From Chalara sp. BL73 (lineage: Eukaryota > Ascomycota > Leotiomycetes > Helotiales): a DNA stretch of 64,000 nucleotides. Where the stretch lies: contig CAKJVC010000012.1 in NCBI GenBank assembly GCA_918026815.1, forward strand, positions 868,001 through 932,000, written 5' to 3'. The position numbers and the translations under genes were made by a program. Below are positions 20,609 to 30,104 of the stretch, piece by piece (within the stretch, counting starts at the first letter, position 1; every line of letters starts with the position of its first letter). The notes under the pieces were generated by a model. The model worked only from the letters and a program-made list of their open reading frames with translations, did no database searches and was not told the origin of the DNA.

Positions 20609-23540
20609 AGCCTGTCCGCTCCTTTGTAAATAGATTAAGTTATTTAAAAGTCAATCAATACAAATCAAAGTCAATACAGCTTTCTATTAGCGAATCCTAA
20701 TTGCTATTACTATTAGCTTCTATTATTATTATCACGTACCTACCTTTCCAACAGTTTCTTTCGCCACCAATAGCAGCTAATCTAGCTTGGAACAATTATC
20801 GACCTAGTACTACGTGGGCATGGCCGAAACTAGCTATTTCGGAGCTTGAAAATGCATGCTCGGCAAAAATCAAAGGCAAAACGCCAGGGCCGGATTTGAT
20901 CAATCAAGATATTATTCGCTAAGCATATCGTACGGATCCGGAGCTATTTTATAGACTATTTGCTAGTCTATTGCATGTCGGCTACTACCCAAAATGCTGG
21001 AAGCAAGCTACAGGTGTAATACTCAAAAAACATCAAAAGCCTGACTATACAAATCCGACAGCATACAGAGTAATATCGCTACTAAATTGCTTAGGCAAAA
21101 TCAGCGAACGCATTCTAGCTCAGCGACTTAGCTACTTAGCAGAAACGACTAGCTTATTGCACAATACGCAAATCGGAGGTCGCTTGAAAAAATCAGCTAT
21201 CGACGCGGCAATGCTATTGACAAATGAAATACAGCAAAATCGACTAGCAAAGCGTACAACAACAACGTTGCTACTAGACATTAAAAGAGCATTCGATTAC
21301 GTGGCCAAAAATCAGCTACTAGCTATTTTGCAAAAGCTCGGCATGCCGACTAGCTTGATTTCCTGGGTGTCGTCATTTCTAGCTAATCGACAATTACGAT
21401 TTTCGTTCGACAACTAACTAGAGCAATTTAGTACAATTAATACCGGCATTTCGCAAGGCAGTCTTATTTCGCCAATACTATTCTTGATTTACATACGAGA
21501 CCTAGCGGCAAAGCTAGCTTCGTCGATTAAAATCGTGTCGTACATGAACGACATGTTATTGACTACGTTATCGACCAGCCTGCGGAAAAATGTACGCATA
21601 CTAAAACGCGAAGTAGCTAAACTAGCTGAACTAGCGAGCTTAAATGCAATTCAATTCGATTTGGCCAAAACCGAACTAATCTATTTTACGACAGCTAAAC
21701 TAGCTAGTACAATTAGCTTACGACTACTTGACAACGAAGTTGTACAGCCAAAAAAGCTAGTACGCTAGTTAAGCGTTTAGTTCGATTCAGGACTTACATT
21801 TAAGCAACACGTCGCAATACGTACTAGTCAAGCTAGATCTAGTTTTTATCGACTAGCTAGACTAGCTAATACGGAACAAGGTTTAAGTCCTTTTGCTATA
21901 CGACAATTATACCTCGCTTGCGTAACTAGCGTGGCCGACTACGAAGCAATAATATAGTGGAAAAGCCAAACACAATTCAGCCGACAATTACAATCATTAC
22001 AGAACCTAGCACTACGCAAAATACTAGGTGTTTTCCGAACTAGCTCTATTTGCCCTATAGAAGTCGAAGCGGCATTGTATCCCGCTAGCGTACGACTTAA
22101 CGCTAGCGTACGACAATATGCTATTCGAGCTTTGAAGCTATCTCAAAATCACTCTATCAGACAAGCTACACAAACAGCTACAGCCGGCACACAGCTAGAA
22201 CGCATCGCTAGTTCAGCTAGTTCAGCTAGATTAGAGCACATACAACACTACAAGTACGCTCCATAGAATCGCACTACGCCGTACAACGTCGAAATCAGCT
22301 CGTTGTCAAAAGAGGACGCTACTACAATGCACTAAACTAGCTTGAATCACTTAAGCTACCTTAGTACAATTAACATGTATTCCGATGCGTCGATGATTCC
22401 GAGCATCGAATCGACAGGTGTAAGAATCGGCTTTATTGCGCTACAGTACGACAATCAAGGACGGCCTAGTACAATACATCGTAATATCGACAACATTGGC
22501 CAATTACAGCTAGTCTACAATAGAAAGCTAGAAGGAATCACGCAAGCTATCGAATACGCTAGTACAATAGCACAGCCAGGCCAAAACTACAATATCTATG
22601 CCGACAACCAAGCCGCACTTCACAGGCTAAAATCAGCTAACGACAATCCCGGCCAATCACAGCAAATACGCGCTAGCGAAGCTACGCTACATGCAATAGA
22701 AAAAGGAGCTAGTATTGCACTAAAGTAGGTTCCAGGGCATACGGATATTTATGGAAACGACCAAGCCGACAAACTAGCTAAACTAGCCACAACTATCGAA
22801 CCTAGCACTACAATGACTAGTTTTGCGGTATTAAGCTGCAAAGCTAAAAAAGCTAATATTGCGGAATGGAAAAATGTGCTAGCAAAGTACGACAGCAAGT
22901 CTAGTACAAATCTATTTACGTACAAAAAGCTATTTCCGTGGAAAATCAAATCAAAAATACAACTACCGCGCAGAACGACTAGAAAGCTAGCAAGCTCGCT
23001 ATTTCAATTAAAACTCGGCCATGGCTATATTCGATCATATTTGCACAAGCTAGGTCATGTGACGTCTGACAAGTGTGTGTGCGGAACGAAGGAAACAGCT
23101 CAGCATTTGCTACTTAGCTGTAATGATCCTAAGCTAGCTTTAGCTAGATCAAAGCTCAAAAACGACCTTGGAAGAAACAGGCTTACAATGGCCTTACTAT
23201 TGCACACAACAATCGGCATTGAAAAGACGCTAGCGTTCCTTAAAGCGACTAGCGTCTGTACTAGACGGAATCACTTGAATAGGCTAGAGCGGGATCAGGA
23301 GCTAAAGGAGCTAGAGGCGCTAGGGGAGCTAGAGAGAGAGGAATAGACGTTCGCTACGATTTCATTTGTTTTGCTATTTGCTACAATTAGGGCTAGACCC
23401 TCAACATTCACTGGAATAGATTGACTACCACTATTGCTTGTACATAAACTAGATAGGAACGCTAGCGCTTAGGCGCTAGCCGTGCTACATAGTCCTCGAC
23501 TGATACAGCACGTTAAAAGGAATAATAATAATGATAATAT

Positions 23541-25089
23541 CCATTCCGCAACAGCAGCAAGTCTTGCCTTCGGCATTTTACACGGGTCCATGGAAGCGCC
23601 AGATACAATGCAATGGAGATATGCCGCGCATCTCAGGGGGGACACTTACAGGCCCTTGACCGCCCTGCATACCAATGATCATGGTTCCTCCGCTTGATGA
23701 ATTCTGCGGCGTCATTGCTCGTTGGAGATAGGAAACAAGCTGAGCTTGTGTGATATTTGTTATTAAGTGTTCGCGTCCGAGCAGTCGACTGGATATGATG
23801 GCACCTCCTCCCACACCAGCTGATGAAGGAAGTAAAGTTCTTGAACTCCAGCGGTTCATCCCATTTTACCGGCAAGCTTGCGTCCGTACCCTGAGTTCTC
23901 ACCCTCGTAATGACTGGATCAATTAAGGCTGTCATATGTGAGGCAGTCATGTGGTACCTGTAGAAAGCTTTCCCGGTGCTAAGTGAGCCGGCGCCAGTTA
24001 GAGATGCTACCAGGGACTCCGAGGCCGGCGTCCATAAGGTCTGGCATGTTCATAACTTGCACAGCGAGAGCGTTCCACAGAGGATTGATCCTTGTACCAT
24101 TATTCATTTCCAGCGCCAAATTCCCAAGAATTACACTCCTTGGAGCAGGATAGGTCTTCAGCACGTACTCCGCCACAACCCCATGCTGGCCCGGTATTTT
24201 GTATGGCATTGGCGGTGAGAATCTTGCCTTCTGGTGTGACAATAGTTGCCCGCAGGACCTAGTCTGCGCCGAGACCATAATGACTGGAAGTTGGACCATG
24301 GCCGCCTCCTTGAAGGTGTCCGCCAAGACCGACTGTTTTCAAGTCTTCCGACCTTTTCTGCTGCAATGTAAACCGTGTTCCAATTATTTCCGCTACCCGC
24401 TGTCACGACACTCTCAGTCTTATTCTGTCCTGGTTTTGGCCATGGGGAATCGAACTTGATGTCGTTAAAGTTACGAGTCCATATTGAGAGAGAGCAAGCG
24501 CCGCTTGACCCGTTTTACATGTTTAGCCATATTTGAGGTAGATGTAGCAATTAAATACTCACCTTCCATTCAGATCGTGACCCGTCCCTTTCACAACGAT
24601 CTGCAAATTCCTGGATGAAGCCTAAGCCATGGCAGCAGCGACTTGCTCATTCATATTCGCATTGACAATGTACTGCGGGGCTCCACCAATATGACAGCCC
24701 TGCTGCTCAGTATATCCATCTGCTCCAGGTGGAAGACATGAGTTGTTCGCAAACAAAGGAGAGTCTATTGATCCTGGAGAATCCGCGTGGAATGTTGCAG
24801 GCGTCCAATTCAATTGTACTTGTGAACAAGGCGTTGTCAAGTCGAAGAGGTTGCCTGTGTAGTAACATGAAAGCAACTGGAACTGTTTTGATGAGGGTAC
24901 CACCAATCGAGGTATTGAGTGCAGATCATCTGCCAAAGAAGGCCATTCAGGATCTAGGGGGCTGGTCTTGCAATGAACGATTGAAGAAGCATTGCACTTA
25001 GCAGTTGTCGCTGCCCGAACTGATGTCAAGAGACCAGTTGCGACGACAAGAGCGAATAACGTGGCCATTACTGCGCGAAAAATATGCAT
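23541..25089 (-). pseudogene. Secreted FAD-linked oxidase (VAO/BBE type), truncated
   Basis: The remnant starts at ATG 25089 with a signal peptide (MHIFRAVMATLFALVVATGLL) and continues through a Cys-containing N-terminal region to a QIVVKGTGHDLNGR stretch, the FAD-binding p-cresol methylhydroxylase (PCMH) fold. After an intron beginning GTGAGT at about 24549 come SGACSLSIW and GGGHGPTSSHYGLGAD. Disablements: a frame change near 24335, a TAG where Tyr is expected at 24259-24261, loss of the GGGG stretch near 24200, and further frame changes near 23850-23950. The gene ends at the LINE tail, so the C-terminal end is missing. Family members oxidise alcohols or carbohydrates outside the cell; the specific substrate cannot be told. 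Confidence 0.75.
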
Positions 25090-27295
25090 GATTTTCACTT
25101 GTAGAAGCACTTGCTTTTTTGCATCTTCTGGACATGTTTACATGTTGCTTTTGAAGGTTCATGCCTGTAAGGGCAGCTTGGGCATGTGCCTGCCATAGGA
25201 TATGAATATTGGGGGACTTTGAAAGTCTGAATAACAAAGTAAATGACTGACTACGTAAGGCAAGAGCGTTTCCAGGTGGCGGTAGCACCGAAGCTAGGTA
25301 CTTCCAAACGCATGCGTATACAGCCACGATTTGCAAATGGGTAATTTTCCAAGCTCTCGGGTTTCATATTGATCTACTTCTTAGGGTTAGCGAGCACCTA
25401 TGGCGCTGGCGAATTTCTCCTTAAGCTGATAACCCGCCAAAAAGGTATGGCACCTCCAATAATGGCGACCTTATTAATTGGCTCTTCGGTGCCTCAGTAG
25501 TAGTCAGGGAGAACTTTGCATAGGATCCTACAGTGGTCCTGCTCAACTGCTGGAATTGTTGGCTGAACGGATCTTCCATGCTTTCAAGTTCTTGCCGAAC
25601 TTCACTGGAACTTGTTTGGTTCCTTCTAGCGGTGAAAAGGGTCAGCGGAAGATATTGAAATACCCAAACGAGCTTTCCCTAGTCACACTCGGTACATACA
25701 GTAAAGGAGATATCAGAAGGCTAATTATGTGATTATGCATATGAGAAAGTGGATCAAACACATACCCGTCATTCCACGGCGCCAGTCCTTTAACCAAGCC
25801 TAAGCTTACTGTAGGTTATTTCAAGGTGAGTCAACTCTTGGTACTTTGGGCAGTTAAAGTGCCGGGACCAAGTTTTCTTGAGTTGGAGGACCACAATAGA
25901 GGTAGTTGTGGGGGGTGAGGCGAAGCCAATATCGAGCCAGGACCTCCTGAGCTGTCTTTATATATGTGCAGTATTTACTAGATCCGAGCCTTAAATACCA
26001 TCAAGTTTAGGGTCCGTTCCGCGCAGACTTTTCAGATTTTCAGCCTTGCCTTGAGCAAGTTGCATAATGTCCTCGGAATGAGCAAGCCTCCACAGCCGCA
26101 GGAAGAAAAAGGCACCCACTTGTCCCAGATGGCGTTTCAGAGACCGTGTCTTTCAAGGTACTGTTCCAACAATAGTATAAGCAATACCGGATTCTGCAAA
26201 TGTTGCGGTATATGCAGCGTCTACTATTTTCAGATCTGCAGGCCAAGTGGCGAATCTCCAGATTCCACATGTAATCTTGCAGAATAGAATCAAAGAATCG
26301 AAGTTGAGTCAGTCGTTCGTGGATGGCTGAGCATGGATCATATGCTAGGGTATAATATACATGCTTTCTAAAGGTTGATATTAAGAGATGTGCCTCAAGT
26401 TCGAATCCGGATATGAAAGGCGACGAAACAACAGAGCGTGAGAAGATAATCTCCGTGAATCTGAATGGATGCCATTGTGAGGGCGCTGATGTTCGGATGT
26501 CAACTCCGAGACTGCTGGCAGCATGTATCACCCTGAAGACCAAAGTTCGGTTTTACTAACTCACCTATTTCCATGCAAGGTAGAGAGTGTTGCTCACACC
26601 TAAATAACAAAAACACGCATGTTCATCCCATTAAGATAGGTGACTTTTGAATACGCATGAAGGTGGGTGCTGCTGCTCTGTCAGTGCATCATTCGGTTCA
26701 TGTAGAGAAGAATGCGAGGAGATAGTGCTATCTTCTGGGGGTGCTATGCGTGAGTACCCAAGTCTGTAAATATTTGGTACAGTGACATCTCTATATCATG
26801 TTGAGCAAGGAATCCCAAAGGCCCATCGAGAGACTCGAATCTCACTCGAGTTACTAGATGTCACAGCATTGAGCAGCCTACTGGGTTGTTAGTGGCTTCC
26901 ACGGCCCTGGTCTCTAGAAATGAGTTCTTGAAGTTTCATGTTGTTTAGGCAGCCTGAACATTCCAGCCGTTTTCGCAGTCCCGTGAGATGGAAGTGGGTA
27001 TCATTCTAGAAATATGGAACACCACGATTCTTTTTGGCGTCCATAACATCTGAAACGTCTCCAGCAAACTGCTCATTGGAACCTACTGACAACTCTCTTT
27101 CATGTTCGGTTTGTAGTTGTGAGAGGCACCGAAGTCTCCACAGCACTAATTCAAAGTTATGATTCATTTGATGTGGCTTGTACTGGCGATTTCAATACAC
27201 AAACTGGAAAAGAACCATAACTACTAGACTGATGTTAACTATGTACAGAGGTAATGTGACAAGTGTATCTTGCTGCTCCAACCGTTCTGGCGAAT
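25090..27295. other. No gene recognised (2.2 kb)
   Basis: Normal base composition. The longest frame (26040-26543 minus, 167 codons) has no recognisable domain and no supporting splice pattern. A short minus-strand stretch near 25390-25460 reads KVAIIGGAIPFWR, like a membrane-protein end, but nothing extends it. Probably intergenic plus old gene debris next to the transposon block. Confidence 0.5.
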
Positions 27296-27523
27296 CTATC
27301 GCCAAGGTCTGTTGACACACTTCAAGACAACCAAGACAATCAAGACAACTGCGATCCAACCCAGGAGAACCACGAAATCTGTGTGTGGGCTTGAATTGTC
27401 CGATGCCTCATATTCTTGAGTGATGTTGGTGGCCGAAGAGTATGAGGTTGTATAGCACTGTGGCTTTTTTATTAGGCATGATGTCGACGTTTTCAGAGGG
27501 TGACCAGCAATATAGTGTGTCAT
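27296..27523 (-). CDS. Small hypothetical protein with C-terminal TM segment
   Basis: 75 codons from ATG 27523. The N-terminal half is Ser/Thr-rich and hydrophilic. The C-terminal third is one hydrophobic helix (FVVLLGWIAVVLIVLVVLK) followed by a basic tail, like a tail-anchored or single-pass membrane protein. I recognise no family. It could be the last exon of a longer spliced gene or a chance frame. Confidence 0.25.
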   Translation of the reverse strand: MTHYIAGHPLKTSTSCLIKKPQCYTTSYSSATNITQEYEASDNSSPHTDFVVLLGWIAVVLIVLVVLKCVNRPWR

Positions 27524-27839
27524 ATCAATGCATAGCCTACCAGAATCAATAGTAAAACATCAGGCCTGTTCTTCGGCTAAAAGAAAGGGGGTTTAGCATG
27601 GATTCGGATCGTTCCGCATCTAGCGTTCTCGGCGTCACTGAATAATTAATACAAGATATAAGATGACGTCATAACCACAGTAGTGCTAAAAGCTTGCTTC
27701 AGAAGGCTGATCTATCTTAAGCAAGTACGTCCTTTCTACATCTTTTCTACATTCCTTCACCTGCCCCAACCCGCACAGCATACATTGCTCTCAAGTACGA
27801 TTCACTAAGAGGAATATCCATAATTTGTCATCATACACG

Positions 27840-28130
27840 ATGGCTCCCTCTAACTCCACACAACAACCCATTCCCAAGGTATTGGAAACTACGCAGCCAG
27901 CCACGAAGCCAGCTATGAGTATGTTCCTCATCCTGAACTCCACCACTTGAACTTGGCTGATTGGTGTAGATCCTACTACTCCTCTTCAGAACGGTAACAG
28001 GGACTTCTCAGATATGCAGGAGAACAAAGAGCAAGGTCATCAAGTGAAAATGAGAGGGGGCGAGATGTGCCCAGGGCGATTCTGTTTTGTCATCCCATGC
28101 CCACTACCATGTAATTGCTGTATCATCTGA
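27840..28130 (+). CDS. Small protein with Cys-rich C-terminal tail
   Basis: Two exons, 27840-27918 and 27970-28130, with a 51-nt intron (GTATGT..GTGTAG), give 79 residues. The first 50 residues are hydrophilic, rich in Pro, Gln, Thr and Asn. The last 20 are GEMCPGRFCFVIPCPLPCNC followed by CII, with seven cysteines at C-x4-C-x4-C-x3-C-x-CC spacing and a hydrophobic character. I believe similar MRGG..CPGRFC tails occur in short fungal proteins, but I cannot name a characterised family. There is no signal peptide. A palmitoylated, membrane-attached tail is a reasonable inference. The start codon is the first ATG after an upstream leader. Confidence 0.65.
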
Positions 28131-28662
28131 GGTTGAATAAATACGGGAATGTAGGATATCAAGATGTAATGTTAATTACCAAACAATGCAAACGGAGATG
28201 AGAATAAAGATCCACTATCAAGCTTCACCCGATGCATAGCCTAGTTGGGTGATACAACTGATGGTATAGAAAGGTTCAACTTGTGTTCATACCTTAGCAT
28301 ATCCTTGCAGGTTGGTGTTATTAAACCGTGAGTTGCACGAGTCCATCAGTTATTGAGTGCTATAAGTTCCAGGCACGCTAAACTGATATCAGGTTTAAAG
28401 CCAGCCAAGATAGGCATCGCAGAAACATTTATTTTGATGAACTGCAGAGGTCCCATCAAAGTACATCAATCATGACCTAACGTCTTCAAATATATCATTT
28501 CAGGACGGAGGCGTGACAAGATTGGCTAGATATTCTGACTTAAACTCGACAGAAGTTATCTTTGTTGAGGATGTAGCACCATGCTGGAATTATGATGGGC
28601 TATCCCTTGGGGTGCTTATTTTCGAGTCTTTGGTGCGGCCGTTCTGGCTGCAGATCTCGGAA
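28131..28662. other. Intergenic, no gene recognised
   Basis: About 530 bp between convergent genes; the short frame at 28513-28749 looks like chance and overlaps the rhomboid 3' end. Confidence 0.5.
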
Positions 28663-29421
28663 TCAAAATATTTTCGAACGGACATGGCCGGTTCTACCCC
28701 TTCGCAAGACAACAAGGTACCAAATCACTCCAAATGCTATTCCTCCTAGGTGATCTGCATGTCCGACCCATGGCAACCAGTTTTGTTGTATAGCTGCAAC
28801 GCTGAATGCTGCGCCAGAAAACATTGCAAGTCCCAGTTGCATGGGGAATATAAGCACAACAACTCGCATTTGTGGCGCAAGACATGCAAGAGCGGTCGTG
28901 AGACCAAAGAGCGAACCAGATGCGCCGATAGCGCGTTCATCTCCGAGGCTTTGCTTATGCCAAAGGCTTGATTGTGCAAAGCCACCAACAAGGCCAGATC
29001 CTATCCACAAGATCGCGAATTGAGAAGCGCCCCATATAGCAACGATCGGTCGGCCAAAACTCCAGAGCGCCATCATGTTGAACAGTAGATGCGCAGTATT
29101 GAAATGTGTGAAAGTAGAGGTGAGATAGGTATAGTATCGACCTTCTCTGATGTTCCGCGTAGACATGACCATATGCCGCCCGAATTTATCCAGTACTCGC
29201 CGAGCCTCTCTTGAGCTGTTCCGCGCCTGATCTCGGCATACCCAGTGCAAGCAAAATATTCCTACGCATACCGCGATGACAGAGCCCACTATCCCATCTG
29301 GCTTAGACACATTGAACCTGCTAGAGGAATACTGCCGGTGGCCGTATGCATTTGTGCGGCAAATATATCCAGTACGTGTCCCATAGGGTGATTTTATTCT
29401 TCTGGGAAATTGGAAGCTCAT
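28663..29421 (-). CDS. Rhomboid family intramembrane serine protease
   Basis: Single exon, 252 residues. After a basic, Ser-rich N-terminus without acidic residues up to about residue 40 (a possible mitochondrial presequence) there are about six membrane segments. Catalytic motif GASGSLFG gives the nucleophile S168. The second catalytic residue H224 lies in DHLGG in the last helices. HLLFN at 111-115 supplies the conserved His and Asn of helix 2 (oxyanion side). These are the hallmarks of active rhomboids, which cut substrates inside the membrane. It is shorter than typical fungal Pcp1-type proteins and could be a second mitochondrial or secretory rhomboid. The start is the only Met before the basic region. 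Confidence 0.88.
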   Translation of the reverse strand: MSFQFPRRIKSPYGTRTGYICRTNAYGHRQYSSSRFNVSKPDGIVGSVIAVCVGIFCLHWVCRDQARNSSREARRVLDKFGRHMVMSTRNIREGRYYTYLTSTFTHFNTAHLLFNMMALWSFGRPIVAIWGASQFAILWIGSGLVGGFAQSSLWHKQSLGDERAIGASGSLFGLTTALACLAPQMRVVVLIFPMQLGLAMFSGAAFSVAAIQQNWLPWVGHADHLGGIAFGVIWYLVVLRRGRTGHVRSKIF

Positions 29422-30104
29422 ATGTGAGAACTGTAGTCATATCTTAGCACATCTCTTCGGTGAGAGTGTCTCTACTAACCTGAGAGCCGCCAATAAACGG
29501 CAGCATTTCTACTCGAAGGCGGTTTGGAAGACGGAAGCTTGGAAGTACCACGCTCCCAGTTGGCCTGATTCGTGCGACGAATTGAGACATTGCAATTGAA
29601 CTATGCGTCGGTTTAACGTTTCACCGGTCTTGAAAAAGTTAATGCTACATAAATGTAGTAGATACATGAGCAATAATTGCTGTCGCGCAAAGTAAATACT
29701 TTGCTGGTTTGAGTATCTTGCAGAGGTGAAGGTGGGAAGCTCTGGAAGTGTAGCTATGATTATAGGGAGTGGCAGAACGAGAAGATGCTTACTACCCTGG
29801 CCTAACATAGACTGCCGAGACTTCATTAAGCATACTACTCAATTAATCGTGGCTGGCATAGCTTATTATCAGTATCCACAAATTAGAATTATGAAAGTGC
29901 AAACAGAGATGCTACCTTTGACAGTCTTTCGCTGGCCTGAGATCTACTAGTGCCCATCAAATAATTTCTATTAATCTACTGAACTTGGACCTCGATAGAT
30001 GGCCGTCTCAGCGTAACCATCCACCTATCCACCTATCTATTTATACAGACTATAGTATAAAGCTGGCGATAATGTACATACCATTACTAGTGCAAGAGTT
30101 TGTT
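29422..30104. other. Intergenic between two minus-strand genes
   Basis: About 680 bp. The frame at 29509-29826 (minus) has no recognisable features. It probably holds the rhomboid promoter and the 3' end of the Mtf2-like gene. Confidence 0.5.

Larger units (their letters stand above)
20382..20753 (+). repeat. Solo LTR 2, 372 bp, TSD GTTTC
   Basis: Starts TGTTGATTATTACG and ends CTTTCCAACA. GTTTC flanks both sides (20377-20381 and 20754-20758). It is a reverse-complement relative of solo LTR 1 along its full length, with a slightly longer 18-bp repeat array. It sits inside ORF2 of LINE B in the same orientation as that element. Confidence 0.9.
18977..23346 (+). pseudogene. LINE B ORF2 (endonuclease, RT, RNase H)
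   Basis: In order: an AP-endonuclease domain (LQVNLNKNAAAT near 19000, IYNESDQ, LLGDFNTHYFWWD, LGSDHYGIL); a linker; the RT (KGKTPGPDLINQDIIR, AYRVISLLNCLGKISE, LLLDIKRAFDYVAK, GISQGSLISPILF, active site Y-M-N-D at 21541-21552); RNase H (YSDAS, NIYADNQAAL, then a GNDQADKLAKLA stretch); and the C-terminal CVCGTKETAQHLLLSC motif. In-frame stops at 19097, about 19757, 20141, 20920, 21415, 21766, 22264 and 22726 mostly look like CAG/CAA turned into TAG/TAA. A solo LTR at 20382-20753 splits the linker. It cannot make an active enzyme. Confidence 0.85.
16888..23540 (+). mobile_element. Tad-like LINE copy B, near full length
   Basis: The plus-strand element starts right where copy A stops and carries a short 5' leader, ORF1 with zinc knuckles, then ORF2 with endonuclease, RT, RNase H and a C-terminal zinc motif. 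It ends in a short (AAT)n tail at about 23521-23538. Two solo LTRs (17769-18151 and 20382-20753) interrupt it. Presence of RNase H and the CCHC-bearing ORF1 fits the Tad1 clade of fungal LINEs. ORF2 has several TAA/TAG stops at former CAA/CAG codons. The right flank is the FAD-oxidase pseudogene. No target duplication can be tested because the left flank is copy A. Confidence 0.85.

Noticed and set aside
16888..23540. Twin-priming (5' inversion) to explain the head-to-head LINEs
   Set aside because: Twin priming inverts the 5' part of one element; here both copies contain the same 3' half and both have tails.
26040..26543. 167-codon minus-strand frame
   Set aside because: No domain, no signal peptide, no splice context; cysteine- and arginine-rich text looks like a chance frame beside a pseudogene.
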